Positions 36,354-45,716 are shown, counted from the first letter of the stretch. The stretch: DNA of 64,000 nucleotides from Marinobacter sediminum (GCF_016820575.1 NZ_JAEMQH010000001.1:434001-498000), one strand, 5' to 3'. Translations and numbers: made by a program. The notes: generated by a model from the letters alone, not told the origin.

Positions 36354-37664
36354 ATGGAAAACCTTCATCACATCGTGGTGGTCGGCGGGGGCGCCGGCGG
36401 GCTGGAACTGGTCACCCGGCTCGGCAACAAGCTGGGCAGAAAAGGTAAGGCTCGCGTCACCCTGGTGGATGCCGGGCTGACCCACGTCTGGAAACCACTG
36501 CTACACGAAGTTGCCTCCGGTTCGCTGGATGCCAACGCCAACGAAATCAATTACCGGGCCCACGCCCGCAAGCACCATTACGAATTTCAGCTCGGCCGCA
36601 TGAATGGTCTGGATCGCGACGCCAAACAGCTGGTGATATCCGCCTTTCACGATCAGGACGGTGCCGAAGTGGTGCCGGAGCGGCGCATCCGTTACGACAC
36701 GCTGGTTATCGCCGTCGGCAGTACCGCCAACGATTTTGGCACTCCGGGCGCGCAGGACCACTGCCTGTTCCTGGACAGCCTCAGTCAGGCCCGCCGGTTC
36801 CACAACCTGATGCTCAATGCGTTCCTGCGCAAAAACCACGAGGCGCTTCAGGGCCAGAATCACGCCCTGAACATCAGCATCATTGGTGCCGGCGCCACCG
36901 GTGTCGAGCTGGCCGCCGAGTTGCGCCTGGCGTCCCGGGAATTGCCGGTTTACGGCATGAACCACCTTAAACCCTCGGATGTCTCAATCACCGTGATCGA
37001 AGCCGCCGACCGCATTCTGCCCGCATTGCCGGCACGGTTGTCGGCTGCCGCCAACCGGGAGCTGGAGCATCAACACATCAATGTGCTTACCGGACAGCCA
37101 GTCAGCGAAGTGCACAGTGCCAGCATCGTTATGAAAGACGGCACCGAGTTACCCTCGGAAATGACCATCTGGGCAGCCGGTATCAAGGCACCGGCGTTCC
37201 TGGCCGATCTGGACGGACTGGAAGCCAACAGAGGCAACCAGTTGGTGGTCAAGCAGACCCTGCAGGCCACCCGCGACGACAGCGTCTTCGCCCTGGGTGA
37301 CTGTGCCGCCTGCCCGCAACCGGATACCGACCGACCTGTGCCGCCCCGGGCCCAGGCCGCACACCAGCAGGCTGATACGCTGTTCAAGACCTTGCGCAAC
37401 CGCATCACGGGCGGCGATGCCGTGCCGTTTGTCTACAACGATCATGGTTCACTGATCAATTTCAGCCACTACACCACCGTCGGCAACCTGATGGGCAACT
37501 TGTCCGGGCGCAGCATGTACATTGAGGGCAAGGTCGCCCGACTGTTCTACGTGTCCCTGTACCGCATGCACCAGGTTGCCCTGCATGGCCCCGTCCGGGC
37601 CGGCATCATCTGGTTGATGGACAAAATCAGCCGTGCGATGCAGCCTCGTCTCAAATTACACTAG
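36354..37664 (+). CDS. ndh: Type II NADH dehydrogenase
   Basis: 436-aa flavoprotein that passes electrons from NADH to quinone without proton pumping. FAD site VVVGGGAGGLELV at the N-terminus, NAD site IIGAGATGVELAAEL near residue 180, and FALGDCAACPQ in the FAD-binding C-part. Hydrophobic/amphipathic C-terminus (RAGIIWLMDKISRAM) anchors it to the membrane. ATG 36354 is chosen; the frame upstream has no ribosome site. It is monocistronic. Confidence 0.92.
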   Translation: MENLHHIVVVGGGAGGLELVTRLGNKLGRKGKARVTLVDAGLTHVWKPLLHEVASGSLDANANEINYRAHARKHHYEFQLGRMNGLDRDAKQLVISAFHDQDGAEVVPERRIRYDTLVIAVGSTANDFGTPGAQDHCLFLDSLSQARRFHNLMLNAFLRKNHEALQGQNHALNISIIGAGATGVELAAELRLASRELPVYGMNHLKPSDVSITVIEAADRILPALPARLSAAANRELEHQHINVLTGQPVSEVHSASIVMKDGTELPSEMTIWAAGIKAPAFLADLDGLEANRGNQLVVKQTLQATRDDSVFALGDCAACPQPDTDRPVPPRAQAAHQQADTLFKTLRNRITGGDAVPFVYNDHGSLINFSHYTTVGNLMGNLSGRSMYIEGKVARLFYVSLYRMHQVALHGPVRAGIIWLMDKISRAMQPRLKLH

Positions 37665-37694
37665 GTGGCTTCGGGGTAAACTCTGAGGAAGCAA

Positions 37695-37768
37695 TGGAGC
37701 GGGTGAAGGGAATCGAACCCTCGTATGCAGCTTGGGAAGCTGCCGTTCTACCATTGAACTACACCCGC
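37695..37768 (-). tRNA. tRNA-Gly (CCC)
   Basis: Cloverleaf on the minus strand: acceptor GCGGGTG pairs with CACCCGC, anticodon stem GCAGC/GCTGC encloses loop TTCCCAA giving anticodon CCC (reads GGG). T-arm contains GGTTCGATTC; the 3' CCA is encoded. 74 nt including CCA. Confidence 0.95.
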
Positions 37769-37839
37769 CTTTGCGATGACTGCGTGAGCAATCTAAGCAG
37801 TCCGTGCGCAAATGAGCAAGTACTCTAGCTGGAGCATTA

Positions 37840-39564
37840 ATGGATCCCACCCTAACCCTGATTGGCGCCCTGATGCTGGTCATCAGTATTGTGCTCAGCC
37901 CGTTGTCGAGCCGGGTGGGTATGCCGGTGCTGCTGATTTTCCTCGGGGTCGGCATGATAATGGGCGAAGACGGCCCAGGCGGCATTCAGTTCGACAACTT
38001 CGAACTGGCCTTCCTGATTGCCAATCTGGCGCTCGGGGTGATCCTGCTCGATGGCGGAATGCGCACCCGGGCCGAGACCTTCCGGGTGGGCTTGCGCCCG
38101 GCACTGGTGCTGGCCACCTTGGGCGTGTTCATGACCGCAGCCGGCGCCGCCGTAGTGGCGCGCTGGGTCTTTGACCTGGAGTGGCTAACCGCTCTGTTGA
38201 TAGGAGCGATCATTTCCTCCACCGACGCTGCGGCCGTGTTCTCACTGCTACAGGGCCGGGGCCTGCACCTGAACGAGCGGGTCAGCGCGACCCTGGAAAT
38301 CGAATCGGGCAGCAACGACCCGATGGCCATCTTCCTGACGCTGATGCTGGTGACGCTGATCGGTAACAGCGGTGACAGCCCCACTTGGTCGGCCCTGATC
38401 ATGCTGATCAAGCAATTCGGCATTGGCAGCGTGGCCGGCATCCTGGGCGGCTACCTGGTGGTAGAGCTGGCCAATCGGATCCGGCTGACGCCCTCGCTGT
38501 ATCCGCTGCTGGTGGCCGCCGGCGGTATCGCGGTGTTCTCCGCGACCAACGCGTTAGGTGGCAGTGGTTTCCTGGCGATCTACCTGACCGGTGTGATCAT
38601 TGGCAACCGCCATGTGCGGATGATGCCAATGATTCTGCAGGTCCACGATGGCCTGGCCTGGCTGGCCCAGCTGTGCCTGTTCCTGATGCTGGGGTTGCTG
38701 GTCACACCTTCCGACCTGCTGCCCCTGTTGGGCGGTGGTCTGATCCTGGCGTTGGCACTGATTTTCGTGATTCGGCCACTGACGGTGCTGCTGACGCTCT
38801 GGCCTTTCGCCTTTAACCGCCGGGAACTGGGTTTTATCAGCTGGGTTGGCCTGCGTGGCGCAGTGCCAATCGTGCTGGCGCTGTTTCCAATCATCGCCGA
38901 CCTGCCAGAAGCGCAACTGGTCTTCCACGCCGCCTTCTTCATTGTCCTGGTGTCGCTGGTGGTCCAGGGCACAACCATGGCACCGTTAGCCCGCAAGCTC
39001 CGGCTGGAGGTCCCGTCCGGCGAAGATCCGTACCGGCGCCTGCCACTGGATGCCCCCGGTGCCGGTGATCATGAGCTGATGCTGTTCCCACTGCGCGGCG
39101 AGCCCTGGGCGACGCCACGACCTCTAAGCCAGTTGCGGTTCCCGGAAAACACCACCGTCGCCGGCGTGTTCCGGAACCGGGTGTGCCTGCAGCCCAACGG
39201 CGACCTGCAAGTGTCCAGCGGCGACATAGTGGCGATGTTTGCCACCCCAGAGGTACTGCCTGAGCTGAGTAAGGCCCTGAGTGGCCGGCAAGCGCCCCGC
39301 TACCTGGCCGAACGGGCCTTCTTCGGCGACTTTGTGCTTAATGGCGATGCCCTGTTGGGCGATGTTGAGCAGGTGTACGGTATCGAGTTCGACGACCTGC
39401 CACCGGAACTGTCCCTCGCCGAGTGCTTTGCCAAGCGCACCAAGGGCCATCCGGTTGTTGGTGACACGGTAACCTTGGGGCCGGTTGTGCTCGTTGCCCG
39501 GGCGACTGACGCTGACCAGGTCACCAAGGTAGGTCTGAAAATGGAGGGTTCACAAAACACCTGA
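37840..39564 (+). CDS. nhaP2: Potassium/proton antiporter, NhaP2 (CvrA) type
   Basis: 574 aa. About 12-13 transmembrane helices form a CPA1 exchanger (residues 1-390), with GAIISSTDAAAVFSLL and ESGSNDPMAIFLTLML as ion-path motifs. The C-terminal 180 residues hold a TrkA-C-like domain and a CorC/HlyC-like domain, as in E. coli and Vibrio NhaP2. It exports K+ in exchange for H+ and helps against low external osmolarity or high K+. This suits a marine lifestyle together with ectoine genes. Confidence 0.9.
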   Translation: MDPTLTLIGALMLVISIVLSPLSSRVGMPVLLIFLGVGMIMGEDGPGGIQFDNFELAFLIANLALGVILLDGGMRTRAETFRVGLRPALVLATLGVFMTAAGAAVVARWVFDLEWLTALLIGAIISSTDAAAVFSLLQGRGLHLNERVSATLEIESGSNDPMAIFLTLMLVTLIGNSGDSPTWSALIMLIKQFGIGSVAGILGGYLVVELANRIRLTPSLYPLLVAAGGIAVFSATNALGGSGFLAIYLTGVIIGNRHVRMMPMILQVHDGLAWLAQLCLFLMLGLLVTPSDLLPLLGGGLILALALIFVIRPLTVLLTLWPFAFNRRELGFISWVGLRGAVPIVLALFPIIADLPEAQLVFHAAFFIVLVSLVVQGTTMAPLARKLRLEVPSGEDPYRRLPLDAPGAGDHELMLFPLRGEPWATPRPLSQLRFPENTTVAGVFRNRVCLQPNGDLQVSSGDIVAMFATPEVLPELSKALSGRQAPRYLAERAFFGDFVLNGDALLGDVEQVYGIEFDDLPPELSLAECFAKRTKGHPVVGDTVTLGPVVLVARATDADQVTKVGLKMEGSQNT

Positions 39565-39672
39565 TCCTGAAAAGAGATCACTGAAAAAGTTAACAAAAGC
39601 CCTCAACATTCCATCGACCGGCTATGTTATAAACGTGGCTGCTCGAACATTAACCATTGGTAAGTTAAGGCT

Positions 39673-40233
39673 ATGTTGACCCGTTTTCTGATCACCGTCT
39701 GTCTATTTGCAACCACCGCGCTCGCCCCCCTCACCGGTGCGGCTAGCGAACTGCTGGCACGGGCCGACCTGACCATGCCCGGCGCGGAGGTGTTTGACCA
39801 CGACTCGGTAGACATCAACAAGGTGCTGGTGCGCAAGAGCGAACGCCGGTTGTATCTGATGGACGATGATCAGGTGGTGAAGAGCTATCGCATCTCCCTG
39901 GGCGACAATCCTGAGGGCCACAAGCTCTACGAAGGCGACGAGCGCACCCCTGAAGGCGATTACACCCTGGACTGGCGCAATGCCAGCAGCGACTTCTACA
40001 AGTCCATTCACATCTCCTACCCGAGCGAACAGGACCGGGAACTGGCCCGTTCCTGGGGCTTGAGCCCCGGTGGCAGCATCATGATTCACGGCCTGCCCAA
40101 CGACGCCGAAGACATGGCCTTCGCGTACCGCGGCCTGGACTGGACCGACGGCTGTATTGCGGTGACCAACGAGGAGATGGACGAAATCTGGCAACTGGTC
40201 GCCAACGGCACCCCGATTCGCATCCTTCCCTGA
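39673..40233 (+). CDS. L,D-transpeptidase (YkuD domain), exported
   Basis: 186 aa with an N-terminal signal peptide (hydrophobic 3-18, AAS). The YkuD catalytic region is MIHGLPND followed by WTDGCIAV, with nucleophilic Cys; the usual SHGC is TDGC here, seen in this short subfamily. It cross-links or modifies peptidoglycan. The following gene encodes an OprI/Lpp-like lipoprotein ending in Lys, a plausible partner for covalent anchoring. Confidence 0.88.
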   Translation: MLTRFLITVCLFATTALAPLTGAASELLARADLTMPGAEVFDHDSVDINKVLVRKSERRLYLMDDDQVVKSYRISLGDNPEGHKLYEGDERTPEGDYTLDWRNASSDFYKSIHISYPSEQDRELARSWGLSPGGSIMIHGLPNDAEDMAFAYRGLDWTDGCIAVTNEEMDEIWQLVANGTPIRILP

Positions 40234-40294
40234 CCGTTTACTGACTCCTGCATTAAGTTGTTGTCATAAGCCGTGAAAATATACGTATCCCCAG

Positions 40295-40324
40295 TTAACA
40301 TTTTGTCTCAGAGTGTTTTACACT
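40295..40324 (+). promoter_or_regulatory. Possible promoter of the OprI-like lipoprotein gene
   Basis: TTAACA (40295-40300), 18-bp spacer, TACACT (40319-40324), leaving a leader of about 110 nt. Another TTGACA at 40359-40380 lacks a matching -10. Strong expression of such lipoproteins suggests a good promoter must exist in this 205-bp gap. Confidence 0.4.
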
Positions 40325-40438
40325 GTTTCACGACTCCGGTAGTCAACGCCTATCGGGCCGATTTGACAGAAAGTCGTCCATGAACTGAACTGACTTCACG
40401 GATCTTAGGAAATAATTCGACCAATAAGGGGATTTACA

Positions 40439-40717
40439 ATGCGTAAACTGACTATCGCCGGGTTTGCAATGGCTACTGTACTGACCGCCGGTTGTGCCTC
40501 TAACCAGGCAGCTATCGACGAAGCCAATGCAACTGCGAATTCCGCAGAGCAAACTGCAGAGAATGCACTGAACACCGCTAACAGCGCTGCCAGCTCTGCA
40601 CGCACTGCCCAGCAGACCGCCGAAGAAGCTCTGGCCGCTGCCAAGGCTGCTCAGAAGTCTGCTAACGAAGCGAACGAGCGCGCCAAGCGTATGCTCGAGC
40701 GTTCTAGCATGAAGTGA
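40439..40717 (+). CDS. OprI/Lpp-like murein lipoprotein (alanine zipper)
   Basis: 92-aa lipoprotein. Lipobox LTAGC places the acylated Cys at residue 19; then come heptad repeats rich in Ala (alanine zipper) ending SANEANERAKRMLERSSMK. The end is very similar to OprI of Pseudomonas and finishes with Lys, whose side chain can be linked to peptidoglycan by an L,D-transpeptidase. RBS AAGGGG seven nt upstream. A strong terminator follows. Confidence 0.92.
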   Translation: MRKLTIAGFAMATVLTAGCASNQAAIDEANATANSAEQTAENALNTANSAASSARTAQQTAEEALAAAKAAQKSANEANERAKRMLERSSMK

Positions 40718-40740
40718 AGCTCAGCTTACGCTGATGCTGA

Positions 40741-40769
40741 AAAGGCCGGGTAACCCGGCCTTTTTTTAT
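40741..40769 (+). terminator. Rho-independent terminator of the lipoprotein gene
   Basis: AAAGGCCGGG and CCCGGCCTTT arms with a TAA-type loop, followed by seven T. Textbook intrinsic terminator. It abuts the stop of the leftward stomatin gene at 40766, overlapping its last codon. Confidence 0.95.
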
Positions 40770-41554
40770 GCCTCCGGTTCGGGCTTTTCGGGTGATGCTG
40801 GTGCGTTCTGCTTCAGAAACGTCGTCATCAGTTCCATCGGCAGTGGGAAAACGATGGTGGCGGTATTGGTATTGCTCATGTCAGCCAAGGTCTGCAAATA
40901 CCGGAGCTGCATCGAACCCGAGTTTGCCGACATGACGTTCGCCGCTTCCACCAGCTTCTTCGAGGCCTGCAACTCGCCTTCCGCGTGAATTACCTTGGCC
41001 CGCCGCTCACGTTCCGCCTCGGCCTGACGGGCAATGGCGCGAATCATGGTTTCGTTCAGATCCACATGCTTGATCTCGACATTGGCGACCTTTATGCCCC
41101 ATTCCTCAGTCTGGGCATCGATGATCTCCTGAATATCCGAGTTCAGCTTGTCCCGCTCCGACAGCATTTCGTCCAGATCGTGCTTACCCAGCACCGAACG
41201 CAGGGTGGTCTGTGCCAACTGACTGGTAGCTGAGTTGAAGTCCTCAACCCGGATGATGGCGCGTTCTGGATCCACCACGCGGAAGTACAGCACGGCATTA
41301 ACCCGAACCGTGACGTTGTCCTTGGAAATCACATCCTGGCTGGGCACATCCAAGACGACGACTCGCAGGTCGACTCGCACAATCTGCTGAATTCCGGGGA
41401 TGACGATGATCAAGCCAGGCCCTTTCACGCCCTGGAAACGTCCCAGAAAAAACACCACGCCGCGCTGGTACTCGGGCAGGATTTTGATCGCCGACCCAAG
41501 AATTAGCAGCAACACCACAGTCGGTGCAAGGTAAGGAATCAGTTCGCCAATCAT
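40766..41554 (-). CDS. Stomatin/slipin SPFH protein
   Basis: 262 aa, one N-terminal hydrophobic hairpin (residues 5-25) then a band-7/SPFH domain ([43 protein letters not shown]), coiled-coil [23 protein letters not shown]. Classic slipin family. It follows the long NfeD gene by 40 bp on the same strand, the standard operon for the stomatin-protease (STOPP) pair. Confidence 0.92.
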   Translation of the reverse strand: MIGELIPYLAPTVVLLLILGSAIKILPEYQRGVVFFLGRFQGVKGPGLIIVIPGIQQIVRVDLRVVVLDVPSQDVISKDNVTVRVNAVLYFRVVDPERAIIRVEDFNSATSQLAQTTLRSVLGKHDLDEMLSERDKLNSDIQEIIDAQTEEWGIKVANVEIKHVDLNETMIRAIARQAEAERERRAKVIHAEGELQASKKLVEAANVMSANSGSMQLRYLQTLADMSNTNTATIVFPLPMELMTTFLKQNAPASPEKPEPEA

Positions 41555-41594
41555 GCGGCCTCCTTAATATTGCCACTGGCTTGTCCGTACTGGA

Positions 41595-43019
41595 TCAGCG
41601 GTGCGCGTCCAAAACCTCGACGGTTACCGTCAACCCATCCATTGCCATGACTCGCACCGAATCGCCTTCACCGACCGGATTTGAACAAATGGCATTCCAG
41701 CGCTCGCCGTTCAGACGAACATGGCCCCTGTACTGGTCGCGTTCCTGGGCAAAATTTTCGAGCGCCAGCCCGTGCTCGCGGATCATGAGCTCACTGCCGC
41801 TGACCGGGCCTTTTCGCCGCAGGCCAATAAATTTGGTCACCGTCCACAGGATGAAGCCGGCGGCTACCACTGCAGTCCCGCCGATGGTGGGTAGCGAGAT
41901 GTCACGGTGCGAGCCATCCATCAGAATCACCGAACCGGTAACAAAGGCGACAATGCCGCCCACGCCCAGAATGCCGAAGCTGGGCACGAAGGCCTCGCCG
42001 ACAATAAAGGCCAGTCCGAGCAGGATCAGCGCCAGGCCAGCGTAGTTCACTGACAGCACCTGGAACGCGAACAGCGCCAGAATCAGGCTGATGGCACCGA
42101 TCACCCCGGGCACCACTGCTCCCGGATTAGCCAGCTCGAAGATGATGCCGTAGAAACCGATGATCATCAGGAAGTAGGCAACATTGGGATCGGTGATGAC
42201 AGAGAGCAACCGGGTACGCCAGTCGGGTTGTGAACGCACCAGGGCCAGCGAACTGGTCGCCAGTACCAAGTCACCGCGGGCCGTGCGCACGGTGCGACCG
42301 TCGATCTGCCGCAACAGATCGCCCAGGCTGGGCGCCACCACATCAATCACGTTTTGCTCCAGAGCGGCATTGGCACTGAGGTTGACCGCTTCACGCACGG
42401 CCTCCTCGGCCCAGTCGGCGTTGCGGCCGTGGCGCTCGGCCAGCCCGCGAATGTAGCTGACGGCATCCTCCAGCACCTTGCGCTCCATGGCGGTATTGCC
42501 ACGGCGCTTGCCGTCTTCGTTCTGGTCACCATTAGCTGGCTCTGGTTCCGGCTCAGGGCTGCCCGGCAGGCCGCCCATCTGTACCGGCGTTGCTGAGCCC
42601 AGGTTTGTGGCCGGCGCCATGGCGGCAATGTGACTGGCATACAGGATGTAGGTGCCGGCGCTTGCGGCCCGGGCGCCCTGGGGCGAGACATAGGTGGCAA
42701 CTGGCACGTCAGAAGAGAGGATGACCTTGATGATGTCGCGCATGGAATCCATCAGGCCGCCAGGGGTATCCATTTCCAGCACCACCAAGGCAGTGCCGTC
42801 GGCTTCCGCCTGCCGGATGCCGCGGGTGATGTAGTCCATGGTGGCCGGGCCAATGGCGCCGTCGATGGTCAGCACCAGGGCGGTGCCAGAGGCTTCCTGC
42901 TCGGCGTGAACCTGGTGCAGTAGGGATCCGAGCGCGAGCGCCAGACCGGCGACCAGGGTCGCGCCCCAGATTTTGAGTCGTTTGGCGCGGGTTGAAGACA
43001 CGGGTTTGAAATCCTGCAT
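41595..43019 (-). CDS. Long NfeD (NfeD1b) with ClpP-like serine protease domain
   Basis: 474 aa. After a signal anchor (about residues 10-35) comes a ClpP-class protease domain with the nucleophile in GARAASAGTYILYASH and a possible Lys base in AMERKVLEDAVSYIR; then five membrane helices and a C-terminal OB-fold NfeD domain. Known members cleave hydrophobic C-termini of stomatin partners in archaea. ATG 43019 follows GGAGGTGGT and matches the mature-length family. A short Glu/Pro-rich linker (about PEPEPEPANG) follows the protease core. Confidence 0.9.
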   Translation of the reverse strand: MQDFKPVSSTRAKRLKIWGATLVAGLALALGSLLHQVHAEQEASGTALVLTIDGAIGPATMDYITRGIRQAEADGTALVVLEMDTPGGLMDSMRDIIKVILSSDVPVATYVSPQGARAASAGTYILYASHIAAMAPATNLGSATPVQMGGLPGSPEPEPEPANGDQNEDGKRRGNTAMERKVLEDAVSYIRGLAERHGRNADWAEEAVREAVNLSANAALEQNVIDVVAPSLGDLLRQIDGRTVRTARGDLVLATSSLALVRSQPDWRTRLLSVITDPNVAYFLMIIGFYGIIFELANPGAVVPGVIGAISLILALFAFQVLSVNYAGLALILLGLAFIVGEAFVPSFGILGVGGIVAFVTGSVILMDGSHRDISLPTIGGTAVVAAGFILWTVTKFIGLRRKGPVSGSELMIREHGLALENFAQERDQYRGHVRLNGERWNAICSNPVGEGDSVRVMAMDGLTVTVEVLDAHR

Positions 43020-43045
43020 ACCACCTCCCCGCCCCTGATTGAAAT

Positions 43046-43798
43046 TCAGAACACCTTCGCTAACACCGACACGGGTAAGCGGCGTAGCAGGAATCCAACG
43101 GCCGTCCACGGCCAGCCCGGCACGAAACACTCCGCCCGGCCAGATTCAATAGCTTTTACCATGGCCTTGCAGCCGGTTTTGGCATCCACACGGAACGGCG
43201 CATTCTTTACTTGTTCGTTGATGGCCGTTTTTATGTAGCCTGGATACAGTGTAGTCACACGAATCGGAGATTTCGCCTTTGCAAGTTCGACACGCAGACC
43301 CTCCGAAAGTGCCGCAAGGCCGACCTTGGTGGCGGCGTAGGTGTTGATGCTGCCGGGCATGCCCCGTACCGCCGATACCGAGGACACGGTCACCAGGTGA
43401 CCCTGGCCCTGCTGGCGGAAGATCTCCATCGCCGCTTCCATCTGGGCCAGGGCAGAGACAAAGTTGGTTTCAGCGGTCTGACGGTTGGCCTCGAAGTTGC
43501 CGGTTCCCAGGGCCTGACCGCTACCGATACCGGCGTTCACGATGACCCGGTCCAGGGTGCTGAATTCGCTCTGGAAGGCACGGAACACCTCAAACACCTG
43601 GTCGTGATTGTCCACGTCCAGGGCCCGGACACTGACGGTGACGCCAGGATAATCCCGTTCAAGTTCCGCTTTCAGATGATCCAGGCGCTCGGTTCGGCGG
43701 GCGCACAGGGCCAGGCGGTCACCCCGGGCGGCAAATTCCCGGGCCATGCCCTCGCCGAGACCGGAGCTGGCACCAGTAATCAGGATGGTACGAGCCAT
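43046..43798 (-). CDS. Short-chain dehydrogenase/reductase
   Basis: 250 aa. TGASSGLG cofactor loop near residue 8, NAGIGSG around 90, catalytic S in VSSVSAV and YAATK near 155. Similar to fatty-acid or sterol-type SDRs; substrate unknown. It ends 26 bp before the start of the long NfeD gene, so one transcript is possible though function seems separate. Confidence 0.88.
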   Translation of the reverse strand: MARTILITGASSGLGEGMAREFAARGDRLALCARRTERLDHLKAELERDYPGVTVSVRALDVDNHDQVFEVFRAFQSEFSTLDRVIVNAGIGSGQALGTGNFEANRQTAETNFVSALAQMEAAMEIFRQQGQGHLVTVSSVSAVRGMPGSINTYAATKVGLAALSEGLRVELAKAKSPIRVTTLYPGYIKTAINEQVKNAPFRVDAKTGCKAMVKAIESGRAECFVPGWPWTAVGFLLRRLPVSVLAKVF

Positions 43799-43848
43799 GG
43801 GCTCTCCTTGTTGTTGTCATTGTTTTTGAGAAGAGCCGTGCGTAAGGC

Positions 43849-44904
43849 TCAGAAATACAGCGTGGATGTCGAGTCTTGGTCGGTATTCGGGGTTTTGTCC
43901 TCGGAGCTTTCGTCGGCCGCCACCTGGGTGACCCGCTCCCCGATCATGGTGGGAATACCATCAGCCTGATCAACGGCGATTTCGATCGCCCGACGCTGGA
44001 TTTCCACTCCGGGATGCTGCTTGCGGAAGACTTCAACCTCGGCCAACGCCTGACGCCAGAGTTCGTCGCGATCCGAACGCGGGTATTCCTCGTCCGGACG
44101 ATGCACCTCGAGCCACACCTCGCCGCCAGACAAACCGATTTTGACCGGGTCCCGGACCACCTGCACCGACGTACCCTTGTCGACCTGATAAACGAAGCGC
44201 GAGATGTCTTCGTTGTACATACGGAAACAACCGTGGCTGACCGCCATCCCGACGCCAAACTTTTTGTTAGTGCCGTGGATCAGATAGCCCTTCTCGCTCA
44301 GCAACAAGGCGTGGGTGCCGAGCGGGTTGGAAGGGCCAGGCGGGATCATACGGGGCAGATAGTCGCCATCACGCTCGTACTCCGCCCGAATACTGGCCGG
44401 TGGGTACCAGGCAGGAGACTCCAGCGGCATGGTCACCTTGGCGTCAGTCAGCGGCGACGGGTTCTCTTCCGTGCCGACGCCTACCGGGTAGACCTGCACC
44501 CCGTTCTCGGTGAAATAGTACAGGCGGTATTCGGCCAGGTTGATCACGATGCCCTCGCGCCGGGCGTCCGGCATTACGTAACGACGGGGCAGGGTAATGG
44601 TGGTGCCCTCACCAGGCAGCCAGGGGTCAACGCCAGGATTGGCCTTCACCAGTTCCAGATAGCCCAAGGCAATCCGGTTCCCGATACCGGCAAAGGTGTC
44701 CTCGTAGCGGGTGGTGAGCACATCGATCCGTCCCGCCAGGTCGCCATCCAGCTCAAAGGTCGGTACGCGCGGCGAACGATCCGGCTCCGTTTCCTCGCCT
44801 TTTGCTTTAGCGTCGGGGCCGGACTTGCTGTCTTCGGCCGCCTGCAGCGGCGCCACCATCAGAACCAAAGCCATCAGGGCAAACTTTACACATCTGAACC
44901 ACAT
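43849..44904 (-). CDS. LysM-containing L,D-transpeptidase (ErfK/YbiS type)
   Basis: 351 aa with signal peptide (residues 5-22, PLQA). A LysM-like segment (NRIALGYLELVKANPGVDPWLPGEGTTITLP) precedes the YkuD domain, whose catalytic motif is HGTNKKFGVGMAVSHGCFRMYNED. This type forms 3-3 peptide cross-links or attaches lipoproteins to peptidoglycan. A C-terminal 100-residue tail rich in acidic residues is extra. ATG 44904 is preferred; the frame before it lacks a signal peptide. Confidence 0.9.
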   Translation of the reverse strand: MWFRCVKFALMALVLMVAPLQAAEDSKSGPDAKAKGEETEPDRSPRVPTFELDGDLAGRIDVLTTRYEDTFAGIGNRIALGYLELVKANPGVDPWLPGEGTTITLPRRYVMPDARREGIVINLAEYRLYYFTENGVQVYPVGVGTEENPSPLTDAKVTMPLESPAWYPPASIRAEYERDGDYLPRMIPPGPSNPLGTHALLLSEKGYLIHGTNKKFGVGMAVSHGCFRMYNEDISRFVYQVDKGTSVQVVRDPVKIGLSGGEVWLEVHRPDEEYPRSDRDELWRQALAEVEVFRKQHPGVEIQRRAIEIAVDQADGIPTMIGERVTQVAADESSEDKTPNTDQDSTSTLYF

Positions 44905-44957
44905 AGAGATTCTTTCCAACCGTCTTGTCGACACGGGTACCGTGACAGCCGCCAGCA

Positions 44958-45527
44958 TCAGGAGTTCATGAAAGTGGCGGCGATGGTCACAATCGCCAGC
45001 ACCAAAAACAAGACGCTGGCACAGATTCTTGCGGTAGCCAGGGGAAGTCGATCCATCAGCCACCGCCCTGCCATGATAACCGGTATATTGGCAATCAACA
45101 TCCCCACGGTAGTACCAAGAACTACCCATACCGTCTCGGTGTAGCGTGCGGCCAGCACCACAGTGGCCACCTGGGTCTTATCGCCAATTTCAGCCAGGAA
45201 GAACATCACCGTGGTGGCCATGAAGGCACCCATACCCAGAAAGCGGGAATCTTCGGAGTCGTCTTTGTCCGGGATCAGCAGCCAGGCCGCTATGGCCACG
45301 AAACTCAGCGCCAGGATCCAGGGCAGCCAGGCCTCGGGAATAAACCCGGCAATCCAGGCGCCGAGCCAGGCCGACAAGGCATGGTTAAGCAAGGTCGAAA
45401 TGAAGATGCCAAGGATGATCGGCAGGCGCTGGCCGTAGCGCACCACTAGGAACAGGGACAACAGTTGGGTCTTGTCGCCAATTTCAGCAATGGCAACAGC
45501 GGCCGTTGAGGCCAGAAAGGCTTCCAT
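44958..45527 (-). CDS. TMEM165/GDT1 (UPF0016) family manganese exporter
   Basis: 189 aa with six helices in two related halves, each carrying the E-x-G-D-K-(S/T)-Q motif (AEIGDKTQLLSLF and AEIGDKTQVATVV). The family exports Mn2+ (MneA in Vibrio) or Ca2+/Mn2+ in eukaryotes. A manganese-sensing riboswitch lies just upstream in its leader, which fixes Mn2+ as the most likely substrate. Confidence 0.94.
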   Translation of the reverse strand: MEAFLASTAAVAIAEIGDKTQLLSLFLVVRYGQRLPIILGIFISTLLNHALSAWLGAWIAGFIPEAWLPWILALSFVAIAAWLLIPDKDDSEDSRFLGMGAFMATTVMFFLAEIGDKTQVATVVLAARYTETVWVVLGTTVGMLIANIPVIMAGRWLMDRLPLATARICASVLFLVLAIVTIAATFMNS

Positions 45528-45535
45528 AAAGAGCT

Positions 45536-45583
45536 CCAGGGCGGATTCTCAGACATGAGACAGCGCACCTTCCGCCCTTGGGA
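45536..45583 (-). promoter_or_regulatory. Expression-platform hairpin over the Mn exporter ribosome site
   Basis: Leftward, GGGCGGA (45571-45577) can pair with TCCGCCC (45539-45545), directly beside the ribosome site GGAG (45532-45535 region) of the exporter. This is the probable translational switch of the riboswitch. Confidence 0.5.
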
Positions 45584-45716
45584 GATGCCCTGCCTCAGGT
45601 CTTGCCAATTCCACCAATATCCGGTGGAACACGATAGCCATGGAGAATGAGCTCCAAGTGTGTTGACTACCGTCCGGCCGTCACAATCTGCGTGGCGCGG
45701 AGGCTACTCCCCTGAA
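45583..45716 (-). promoter_or_regulatory. yybP-ykoY manganese riboswitch
   Basis: Leftward sequence contains the conserved GGGGAGTAGC (45703-45712), a long variable arm, then GGCAAGACCTGAGGCAGGG (45588-45606), the two halves of the Mn2+-binding core of the yybP-ykoY class. It sits 60 bp upstream of the TMEM165-type exporter, a known target of this class. Mn2+ binding is expected to turn the exporter on. Confidence 0.88.

Noticed and set aside
43876..45144. 422-codon plus-strand open frame
   Set aside because: Antisense to the LysM L,D-transpeptidase and part of the Mn exporter; composition of a shadow frame.
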